Of a stretch of 5,077 nucleotides of DNA, positions 1 through 5,020 are shown piece by piece (the first letter of the stretch is position 1; every line of letters starts with the position of its first letter). Source of the stretch: Bacillota bacterium (lineage in GTDB: Bacteria > Bacillota > Dethiobacteria > DTU022 > UBA8154); the NCBI GenBank assembly GCA_003456095.1, contig DMPF01000099.1, positions 1 through 5,077 on the forward strand, given 5' to 3'. The notes beneath the pieces were generated by a model that saw nothing but the letters and a program-made list of their open reading frames with translations, made no database searches and was not told the origin of the DNA. The translations under genes and the position numbers were made by a program.

Positions 1-44
1 GGACACAATGAAAATTTTTGATCTCAAAAATTTTCATTGTGTCC
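1..44. repeat. Perfect 21-bp inverted repeat at the 3' end of the permease gene
   Basis: Arms 1-21 and 24-44 are exact reverse complements separated by 2 nt (TC). The inner part is A/T-rich (AAAATTTTT) and the base is GGACACAATG. The natural stop codon of the minus-strand permease frame (TGA, 36-34) lies inside the right arm, so the last codons are part of the stem. The position fits a transcription terminator or 3' stabilising hairpin for that gene, but any T-run on the minus strand would lie outside the window, so termination cannot be confirmed. It could also be one end of a short interspersed palindromic repeat. The repeat may extend beyond position 1. Confidence 0.7.
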
Positions 45-1251
45 CGAAATTTTTCCTGAACGGGTAAAAGTAGATAATTGCCGCCAGGATGATCGGGATC
101 ACAGTGAGATTGAGCATCACACTATAACCATAAGCGGCGGCCACCAGACCCCAGGCGACGGACCCGATGGCCAGCCCGCTATCAAAGGCAGTCCAATAAG
201 TTGCGTTGGCGCTTCCCCGTTTCGTTGCCTCTGTCCTGCTGATACACAGGGTCAGCAGGGTGGGTTGCAGAAATCCGAAACCGATCCCTTACAGGATACC
301 GCCGGCAGTCAGGTGTGCCATGGCAGTTGTCTGCGACAGGATGGGTATGGCCAGAAGTGTGGCCAGGATGCCGCTGAGCATGATCAGGTTGTAGCCGCCG
401 CGTCCCCACCGATCCACTGTTAAGCCTGAGAGGGGACGGGTGATCAGCGTCGTAAGAGCGATGGCGGAGAGAAATATGCCGGAGGAAACCAGGCCCTGCT
501 CCAGCACGAAAATGGGCAAAAATGACAGCACCGAACTGTAAGTAAAAGTATAGAAAAGGATCACTGTGGCCGGCTGCAGGGCTGTCTTTTCCAGGATAAT
601 AAAGCGGAAGGGGGCCGCCTGTTTTTCCGTCAGAGGGTATCGAATAGGCAGGGCCAGCAGTATGGCAAAAAGTACCAGCGCCGCACTGGTGATAAAGAGG
701 ACGGGAAAAGAAAAAGAATTAATGATCCAGAGGCTGATCCCCGGTGCAATTGCCAGTGATATGCTGGCGGTAAGCGAAAAAAAACCTATTCCCTCGCCCA
801 TTCTATGCAAAGGCACGATATCTGAGGCGATTGTCGTGGAAGCCGTATTTAAAACTCCCCAGCCAATGCCCTGTACAAAGCGCAGCGCAACCAGCACCGC
901 TACGGGAATCATCCAGGTAAATATCACAGTGACCAATAAAAAAATTAAAAGGCCGCCCAGGTAGATGGGCTTACGTCCGTAATTATCCAAAGCCCAGCCG
1001 GTAACTGGTCGTATCATCACAGCCGCCAGCGTCAGGGAACCGAGGGCCAGGCCGGCCACGCCCGGCCCCCCGCCGAACTGCTGAATATAAATGGGCAGGG
1101 TGGGGATCAGGGAATGGAAAGCAAAAAAGGTGGCTATTGTGGATAAACAAATAAGGATAAAATTTGCCGTCCACAGGGGTGGATTTACTCCCGGCAAAGC
1201 TTGCCCTTCCTGTGCTGACGGCTGCACGACCGTTTCTTCTTGTGTCTCCAT
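34..1251 (-). pseudogene. MFS transporter (efflux-type permease), interrupted by an in-frame stop
   Basis: This is an inner-membrane proton-coupled permease of the major facilitator superfamily; the substrate is not deducible. The ATG at 1251-1249 is chosen because AGGG lies about 7 nt upstream; an in-frame TTG at 1269 is less likely. Residues 1-28 form a soluble tail, then hydrophobic segments begin near residue 29. MFS motif A is seen at 85-95 (G-W-A-L-D-N-Y-G-R-K-P) and a second copy in the C-terminal half at about 272-284 (R-P-L-S-G..D-R-W-G-R). After 320 residues a TAA at 291-289 stops translation inside what should be helix 10. The same frame then stays open for 84 more codons, starting GIGFGFLQPT and containing two convincing helices, to TGA at 36-34. 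The full reading would be 405 positions, the usual MFS length. A Tyr or Gln codon changed by one base would explain the stop. As written, the protein lacks helices 11-12 and is probably inactive. The MFS assignment is strong; pseudogene versus sequence error is open. Confidence 0.85.
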
Positions 1252-1284
1252 TTTTTTCCCTAATAGCAAAATTCAGATAATCTA

Positions 1285-1314
1285 ATTATGCACCAAGGCA
1301 AAGAGGCGTGTCAA
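1285..1314 (-). promoter_or_regulatory. Promoter of the MFS permease gene
   Basis: On the minus strand a consensus -35 TTGACA (1314-1309) is followed after 18 nt by CATAAT (1290-1285, 5 of 6 matches to TATAAT). The predicted start of transcription near 1278 leaves a leader of about 27 nt before the ATG at 1251, with no room for a riboswitch. This is a good sigma-A-type promoter, so the damaged gene is still expected to be transcribed. Confidence 0.65.
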
Positions 1315-1323
1315 TCTAAACTA

Positions 1324-1352
1324 TTGCCCCCTATTGGAACTTGTGTTATATT
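1324..1352 (+). promoter_or_regulatory. Promoter of serA (extended -10)
   Basis: TTGCCC (1324-1329, 4 of 6) is followed after 17 nt by TATATT (1347-1352, 5 of 6), with the extended -10 dinucleotide TG at 1344-1345. Transcription would start near 1359, giving a leader of about 35 nt. This leader holds only a small GCGT/GCGC dyad next to the ribosome binding site. There is no space for a T-box or riboswitch. The -35 box is 9 bp from the -35 box of the divergent permease promoter. Confidence 0.6.
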
Positions 1353-1393
1353 TACTTAAAAAAAGCGTAAGCTTGCGCAGGGAGGTAAGGTAG

Positions 1394-3004
1394 ATGGGTT
1401 TAAAGAAAGTTTTGGTGAGCGACCCGGTGGCCGAAGATGGGATTAAGATCCTGAAGGAAGTGGCTCAAGTCGACGTAAAAACAAGTCTTAGTCGTGCGGA
1501 ACTCCTCTCCATAATTGGTGATTATGATGCGTTGCTTGTGCGCAGCGGCACCCAGGTGGATGCGGAGATTATTGCAGCCGGGAATAATCTGAAGGTGATC
1601 GGCAGAGCTGGGGTCGGTGTCGATAACATTGACGTGGAGAAGGCCACGGAGATGGGTATTCTCGTGATCAACGCTCCGGAAGGCAATACAATTTCCGCGG
1701 CTGAACATACTATGGCCATGATGATGGCCCTTTCACGCAATGTGCCCAATGCCTGCTCCTCCCTGCGCTGCGGCGAATGGAAAAGAAGCAAGTATATGGG
1801 AGTGGAGCTGTACCGCAAGAAACTGGGCATCATCGGTTTTGGGCGCATCGGGCAGGAGGTGGCTGTGCGCGCGCGGGCTTTCGGCATGGATATTTTGGCA
1901 TACGATCCGTATATATCGTCAGAATACATGGAAAAACAGGGATGCAGAGGGGTCACGCTGGACCAGCTTTTTGCGGAAGCGGATTTGATCACCATTCATA
2001 CGCCCAAAAGCGCTGATACCAGGTACATGATCGCTGCCGACACTTTGGCCAGGATGAAGGACGGTGTCCGTATTATCAACGTGGCCCGGGGCGGGCTCAT
2101 CGATGAAAAAGCACTCCATGATGCGATTGTAAGCGGCAAGGTTGCCGGCGCCGCCCTTGATGTTTTTGAGAGTGAACCACCTGGCGACAGCCCGTTGCTC
2201 AAGTTGGAACAGGTGATCTGTACACCACACCTTGGCGCATCCACGGAGGAGGCCCAGGTCAAGGTGGCTGTGCAGGTAGCCGAACAATTTGTTCGCCTCT
2301 TCAGGGGTGAACCGGTGCAGATGGCTGTCAACGCGCCGATTCTGCCGCCGGAAACCATGGCTGAGCTAAAACCTTTTATCCCCCTCATGACGGTAATGGG
2401 GAGCTTTTTCATGCAGTTCTTTGGTGGCCGCGTCAAGCATGTTGCCATCAATTATAGCGGCGAAATTTCAGCCCAGCCTGTTGCACCACTGACCACGGCT
2501 CTGCTGATCGGTCTTTTGCAGGTTGTGCTAAAAAGCGATGTAAACTATATAAACGCGTTGCCCACGGCCAAACAGCGGGGCATTAAGATCGAGGAGAGCA
2601 CGAGCAAAAGTGTGCCTATCTACCGCAGCCTGATCACAGCAAAGGTTACCACCGAAGAAGGGACTCACATCGTCGGCGGGACCGTCTTTGAAGGCAAAGA
2701 GATGCGTATTGTGCAGGTAGACGATTATAACATCGAAGTAATCCCCTCCCGTTACATGGTGGTAAATCGTTACCACGATCGTACCGGTGTGGTGGGCAAG
2801 GTGGGTACCCTGCTTGGTCAGAACAGCGTCAATATCGGCAGTATGCAGGTAGGGCGCAACCTTGGACGCGGCGAGGCGATGATGGTCCTGCAGGTGGACA
2901 GTTCCATGCCCCCGGAGATCATCGCCGAAATGCAGGGTGATGATCTGATGATCAGGTCACGCTTTATTGAACTCCCCCTTGAAGGCATGATAGCAGGGGG
3001 TTAA
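1394..3004 (+). CDS. serA: D-3-phosphoglycerate dehydrogenase
   Basis: This cytosolic enzyme oxidises 3-phosphoglycerate to 3-phosphohydroxypyruvate with NAD+, the first committed step of serine synthesis. The 536 residues match the long SerA form. An N-terminal substrate-binding part (about 1-100) is followed by a Rossmann NAD domain (about 101-285) with G148-F-G-R-I-G153 and an acidic D171 that would bind the adenosine ribose. An allosteric substrate-binding domain (about 325-445) and a C-terminal ACT domain (about 453-525) come next. The catalytic triad expected for the 2-hydroxyacid dehydrogenase family is present: R232 (in ARGG), E261 (in ESEPP) and H279 (in CTPHLGAS). The ATG is fixed by GGAGGT at 1381-1386, 7 nt upstream. 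The ACT domain suggests serine feedback control, as in other ACT-bearing SerA enzymes. Here it has its own promoter and no aminotransferase neighbour. A zinc-ribbon gene follows 38 bp downstream. Confidence 0.97.
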   Translation: MGLKKVLVSDPVAEDGIKILKEVAQVDVKTSLSRAELLSIIGDYDALLVRSGTQVDAEIIAAGNNLKVIGRAGVGVDNIDVEKATEMGILVINAPEGNTISAAEHTMAMMMALSRNVPNACSSLRCGEWKRSKYMGVELYRKKLGIIGFGRIGQEVAVRARAFGMDILAYDPYISSEYMEKQGCRGVTLDQLFAEADLITIHTPKSADTRYMIAADTLARMKDGVRIINVARGGLIDEKALHDAIVSGKVAGAALDVFESEPPGDSPLLKLEQVICTPHLGASTEEAQVKVAVQVAEQFVRLFRGEPVQMAVNAPILPPETMAELKPFIPLMTVMGSFFMQFFGGRVKHVAINYSGEISAQPVAPLTTALLIGLLQVVLKSDVNYINALPTAKQRGIKIEESTSKSVPIYRSLITAKVTTEEGTHIVGGTVFEGKEMRIVQVDDYNIEVIPSRYMVVNRYHDRTGVVGKVGTLLGQNSVNIGSMQVGRNLGRGEAMMVLQVDSSMPPEIIAEMQGDDLMIRSRFIELPLEGMIAGG

Positions 3005-3042
3005 GGGGGTAAGGGCAGAATAAGTGCAAAGGGTGATTAGCG

Positions 3043-3264
3043 ATGCCGATCTTTGAATTTCGCTGCAGCTGCGGGCGTACTTTTGAAAAGCTCTGCCGCA
3101 GCGATGAGGGCGTTGCGCCCGCCTGCCCCGGTTGCGGGAGCGCGGCGCAGAAAATCTTTTCCAGTTTCAGCGTGGGGCGTTCAACTACGGCAGCGGGCTG
3201 CATGGCCGGGGGGTCCCCGCCAAGCGGCTGCAGCGGTTGCAGCTTTGCCGGACACCACCACTAA
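3043..3264 (+). CDS. FmdB-like small zinc-ribbon protein
   Basis: This 73-residue protein begins MPIFEFRC, the typical opening of the FmdB family of putative regulatory zinc-ribbon proteins, whose molecular role is mostly unknown. Likely metal ligands are C8 and C10 (CSCG) and C28 and C31 (CPGC). The first knuckle is C-x-C instead of the more usual C-x-x-C. C18, C53, C63 and C66 are extra cysteines. The tail is rich in Gly, Ser and Cys and ends in three histidines (71-73), which may bind metal or be a low-complexity tail as in other family members. AAAGGGTGAT (3028-3037) supplies a ribosome binding site about 8 nt before the ATG. The 38-bp gap after serA, with no promoter seen in it, suggests co-transcription with serA. 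A hairpin follows immediately after the stop. The name fmdB is used only as a family label. Confidence 0.85.
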   Translation: MPIFEFRCSCGRTFEKLCRSDEGVAPACPGCGSAAQKIFSSFSVGRSTTAAGCMAGGSPPSGCSGCSFAGHHH

Positions 3265-3266
3265 AC

Positions 3267-3317
3267 CGATAGCAAACCTCTATCACGGGCCTGCCTGCGA
3301 ATAGAGGTTTGCTATTG
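3267..3317 (+). terminator. Strong hairpin closing the serA/zinc-ribbon transcript
   Basis: A perfect 15-bp stem (3269-3283 with 3301-3315) extends to 17 pairs with one G·T wobble and one C-G pair; the loop is 17 nt. It begins 2 nt after the zinc-ribbon stop codon. The downstream sequence (TGCTTATTGCG) has only a weak T-run, so it may act as an imperfect intrinsic terminator or as a 3'-end stabiliser. Its position between a stop codon and a new promoter supports the boundary role. Confidence 0.65.
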
Positions 3318-3321
3318 CTTA

Positions 3322-3351
3322 TTGCGAAACCGGATGCCCGGTTGTTATAAT
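3322..3351 (+). promoter_or_regulatory. Promoter of the cysteine desulfurase gene
   Basis: TTGCGA (3322-3327, 4 of 6) is followed after 18 nt by a perfect TATAAT (3346-3351), with an extended -10 TG at 3343-3344. Transcription would start near 3358. This decides the start codon of the gene downstream: an in-frame ATG at 3350-3352 overlaps the -10 box and would not be in the transcript. Confidence 0.7.
3328..3343. promoter_or_regulatory. Operator-like dyad inside the promoter spacer
   Basis: AACCGG and CCGGTT form a perfect 6-bp inverted repeat with a 4-nt centre (ATGC). It sits entirely between the -35 and -10 boxes and touches the extended -10 TG. A protein bound here would block RNA polymerase, so it could be a repressor site. 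A short dyad like this can arise by chance, and no regulator is known from the window. Confidence 0.3.
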
Positions 3352-3385
3352 GTTCTTCAGGCCTTACGGAAAGGAATACGGCAAT

Positions 3386-4555
3386 ATGGAAAAACCGGGT
3401 ATCTATTTTGATAATGCGACCACCTCCTGGCCCAAACCGGAGGCGGTCTGCCAGACAGTGGAACGCCAGCTTCGTTCCGGCGGGGCCAACCCCGGCCGTT
3501 CCTCCCATCTTCATTCCCTTGCCGCGGAACGGCTCATCTATGAAAGCCGGGAAAGGGTCGCAGCCTTTCTCGGTGCGGAAAAAGCGGAGGAGATTGTCTT
3601 CACCCTTAATGCAACCGACGCACTAAATATGGCGATCAAGGGGATCTTAAAAAAAGGAGATCACGTGATCTACAGCCCCTTTGAACACAATTCGGTGCTG
3701 CGTCCCCTTGCCTCGCTGCGCGAAAAGGGTTTAATCACCACCACTATGCTCTCCTCCGTGGGGGATGTGGTGGAGGCGGCGTCCTTCGACCAGGCCATCC
3801 GTGCGGAAACAAAGCTCCTTATCTGCACCCATGCCTCCAACATCACCGGCCGTATTTTGCCTGTGCGGGAGATCGGCAAAGTGGCCGCGTTACGGGGCGT
3901 CTATTTCCTCCTCGATGCCGCCCAGACGGCCGGCGCATTTCCCCTGAACCTGCAGGAGATCGGTGCGCACATAGCTGCGTTTACCGGCCACAAAAGCCTG
4001 CTCGGCCCGCCGGGTGTCGGTCTGCTTTACCTGCGTGAAGGTATGAAGATTAAACCCTGGCGTGAAGGGGGTACGGGCAGCCGCTCCGACGAGGAGCGGC
4101 AACCGGCCTTCATGCCCGATTATCTGGAGGCGGGAACGCCGAATATTCTTGGTATCGCCGGCTTGAACGAGGGGATAAAATTCATCACAACCATGGGTGT
4201 GGAGACAATCCGCGCCCATGAGCTGAAGCTCTGCAGCCGTCTCCAGCAAGGGCTGGAACGGATCCCCGGCGTCAGAGTTTTCCGCGGCGCATCCCCGGAA
4301 GCATACGCAGCGGTTATATCCTTTATCCTGGAGGGACTGGACAGCGGAGAGATCGGCTACATCCTGGAAGAGGCTTACGGCATCCTCTGCCGCACCGGGC
4401 TCCATTGCGCTCCCCAGGCTCACCGGGCCATCGGCACATTCCCCGGCGGCACAGTCCGGTTCAGTCTGGGCTGCTTCAACACGGAAAAAGAGGTGGACCA
4501 CGCCCTCCACGCCCTCAAGCGCGTTGCCAAGGACAGACAAGGGGATATTTCATAA
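3386..4555 (+). CDS. Cysteine desulfurase family protein (PLP-dependent, class V aminotransferase fold)
   Basis: This is a cytosolic PLP enzyme expected to remove sulfur from L-cysteine to give alanine and an enzyme-bound persulfide. Counting from the ATG at 3386 gives 389 residues. It opens with IYFDNATTSWPKP, characteristic of the compact SufS-like subfamily. Visible active-site elements are H101 (FEHNS, stacking on PLP), D177 (LLDAAQ), the Schiff-base lysine K203 in GHKSLLGP, and the catalytic cysteine C341 in RTGLHCAP. All are intact. The start at 3386 is preferred over the in-frame ATG at 3350, because that ATG lies in the -10 box and AAAGGA (3370-3375) precedes 3386, with a slightly long 10-nt spacing. 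No scaffold gene (iscU, sufU) is adjacent, so the sulfur acceptor is unknown. In other Clostridia relatives occur near selenium or molybdenum hydroxylase genes, but nothing here shows that link. A selenocysteine lyase role is a possible alternative. Confidence 0.9.
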   Translation: MEKPGIYFDNATTSWPKPEAVCQTVERQLRSGGANPGRSSHLHSLAAERLIYESRERVAAFLGAEKAEEIVFTLNATDALNMAIKGILKKGDHVIYSPFEHNSVLRPLASLREKGLITTTMLSSVGDVVEAASFDQAIRAETKLLICTHASNITGRILPVREIGKVAALRGVYFLLDAAQTAGAFPLNLQEIGAHIAAFTGHKSLLGPPGVGLLYLREGMKIKPWREGGTGSRSDEERQPAFMPDYLEAGTPNILGIAGLNEGIKFITTMGVETIRAHELKLCSRLQQGLERIPGVRVFRGASPEAYAAVISFILEGLDSGEIGYILEEAYGILCRTGLHCAPQAHRAIGTFPGGTVRFSLGCFNTEKEVDHALHALKRVAKDRQGDIS

Positions 4556-4580
4556 AGCAAGAGACATAGCGCCCGCCCCC

Positions 4581-4604
4581 GTAGGGAACGGTCTTGACCG
4601 TTCC
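4581..4604. repeat. GTAGGG-type palindromic repeat (9-bp hairpin)
   Basis: GTAGG leads into a perfect 9-bp inverted repeat (GGAACGGTC at 4585-4593, GACCGTTCC at 4596-4604) with a TT centre. It is preceded by the C-rich GCGCCCGCCCCC. This 'GTAGGG plus hairpin' layout resembles short intergenic repeats scattered in many bacterial genomes, but multiplicity in this genome cannot be seen from one copy. Its right arm is shared with the terminator that follows. Confidence 0.5.
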
Positions 4605-4636
4605 GCTTATGCTCCTCACGGAACGGTTGCTTTTTT
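4596..4636 (+). terminator. Intrinsic terminator after the cysteine desulfurase gene
   Basis: ACCGTTCCG (4597-4605) pairs with CGGAACGGT (4619-4627), 9 bp plus one G·T pair, with a 13-nt loop. A TGC and six T residues (4631-4636) follow. This is a good rho-independent terminator about 40 nt after the desulfurase stop codon. Its left arm can instead pair with GGAACGGTC at 4585-4593, so two hairpins compete for one arm. Confidence 0.65.
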
Positions 4637-4655
4637 CCCTTATTCGTGCTAAAAT
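4627..4655 (+). promoter_or_regulatory. Possible promoter of tRNA-Pro
   Basis: TTGCTT (4627-4632, 3 of 6) is followed after 17 nt by TAAAAT (4650-4655, 5 of 6), with an extended -10 TG at 4647-4648. Transcription would start near 4662, about 50 nt before the tRNA. The -35 box overlaps the T-run of the preceding terminator. The -35 match is weak, so this rests mainly on the extended -10. Confidence 0.45.
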
Positions 4656-4684
4656 TTTTTCAGCGACAGGTGGCACTTTTAGCA
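4647..4684. promoter_or_regulatory. 8-bp dyad overlapping the tRNA promoter -10 region
   Basis: TGCTAAAA (4647-4654) and TTTTAGCA (4677-4684) are perfect inverted copies whose centres are 30 bp apart. The left copy coincides with the extended -10 box and the right copy lies in the predicted leader. If the promoter is right, the transcript holds only the right copy. The symmetry would then act on DNA, as an operator, rather than as an RNA hairpin. It may be chance. Confidence 0.25.
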
Positions 4685-4712
4685 GCATGAAGCAACAGCC
4701 GAAAAATAACAG

Positions 4713-4789
4713 CGGGGTGTGGCGCAGCTTGGCAGCGCGCCTGGTTTGGGACCAGGAGGTCGCAGGTTCAAATCCTGTCGCCCCGACCA
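4713..4789 (+). tRNA. tRNA-Pro (anticodon TGG), CCA encoded
   Basis: A complete cloverleaf is visible. The acceptor stem is CGGGGTG (4713-4719) with CGCCCCG (4779-4785), including one T·G pair. The D arm is GCGC/GCGC around AGCTTGGCA. The anticodon stem is CCTGG/CCAGG with loop TTTGGGA, so the anticodon TGG (4747-4749) reads CCA and, by wobble, other Pro codons. The variable loop is AGGTC. The T arm is GCAGG-TTCAAAT-CCTGT, and the discriminator A4786 is followed by genomic CCA 4787-4789. No neighbouring tRNA is present, so it seems to be a single-gene unit. Confidence 0.97.
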
Positions 4790-4821
4790 ATCTAAACATT
4801 GCGAACCTTTTTTGAGCAAGA

Positions 4822-4845
4822 ATTTCTGCCCTAACGGGCAGAAAT
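4822..4845. repeat. 10-bp hairpin with TAAC loop
   Basis: ATTTCTGCCC (4822-4831) and GGGCAGAAAT (4836-4845) pair perfectly around TAAC. It is the first stem-loop after tRNA-Pro. It lacks a T-run on the + strand (CCCGCCC follows), so it is not a classical terminator for the tRNA transcript, though it could protect or punctuate its 3' trailer. Confidence 0.6.
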
Positions 4846-4861
4846 CCCGCCCAGCGTTTTC

Positions 4862-4879
4862 GCTCGCCTGACGGTGAGC
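4862..4879. repeat. 7-bp hairpin with TGAC loop
   Basis: GCTCGCC (4862-4868) pairs with GGTGAGC (4873-4879), with one G·T wobble, around TGAC. The wobble pairs as RNA on the + strand but would be a C/A mismatch on the minus-strand RNA, which weakly favours + strand transcription. Confidence 0.5.
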
Positions 4880-4971
4880 AAAACAGAAAAATTTTCTTAA
4901 CATTTTTTAATGGCGCGCCCCCAATTCGCCAAAGGCGGACAATTAAGGAAACGAAAATTTTTCTGTTTTGC
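4878..4971. repeat. 19-bp perfect inverted repeat, 56-nt spacer
   Basis: The 19-nt arms 4878-4896 (starting GCAAAACAG) and 4953-4971 (ending CTGTTTTGC) are exact reverse complements. The 56-nt centre holds the palindrome GGCGCGCC (4912-4919) and a small CGCC-AAA-GGCG stem. The A/T-rich part of the stem is towards the loop and the outside is not followed by T residues, unlike an intrinsic terminator. It may be the core of an interspersed palindromic element or a small non-autonomous mobile element; no target duplication is seen. Confidence 0.6.
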
Positions 4972-4972
4972 C

Positions 4973-4990
4973 TTCCTGCTGACGCAGGAA
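4973..4990. repeat. 7-bp hairpin with TGAC loop (second copy of the loop type)
   Basis: TTCCTGC (4973-4979) and GCAGGAA (4984-4990) pair perfectly around TGAC. It abuts the right arm of the 19-bp inverted repeat, one nucleotide away, and repeats the loop and closing C-G pair of the hairpin at 4862-4879, which abuts the left arm. Confidence 0.55.
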
Positions 4991-5020
4991 TTGCGGAAAC
5001 GCTTTCCCACCCCCAGACGG

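Noticed and set aside
289..291. Recoding of the internal stop as pyrrolysine or selenocysteine
   Set aside because: The codon is TAA, whereas pyrrolysine uses TAG and selenocysteine uses TGA; a mutation or sequence error is simpler.
37..423. 128-codon + strand frame at the left end, and the other frames opposite the permease
   Set aside because: They are antisense shadows of the MFS frame, with no domain-like composition and no ribosome binding site.
1353..1393. Riboswitch or T-box in the serA leader
   Set aside because: The predicted leader is only about 35 nt, too short for either, and no T-box motif or terminator is seen.
2974..3009. CCCCCTT...AAGGGGG inverted repeat over the serA stop codon as a terminator
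   Set aside because: The stem is only 7 bp with a 22-nt loop, has no T-run, and the zinc-ribbon gene follows closely; probably chance in G/C runs.
4713..4789. tRNA-Pro as the attachment site of an integrated element
   Set aside because: No second copy of the tRNA 3' end and no integrase gene is present in the window, so there is no support beyond the location of repeats next to a tRNA.
4594..4815. 73-codon + strand frame, and a 74-codon minus frame at 4679-4903
   Set aside because: Both run through tRNA-Pro (EVAGSNPVAPT and DLNLRPPGPKPG are common tRNA-derived false peptides) and lack a convincing ribosome binding site.
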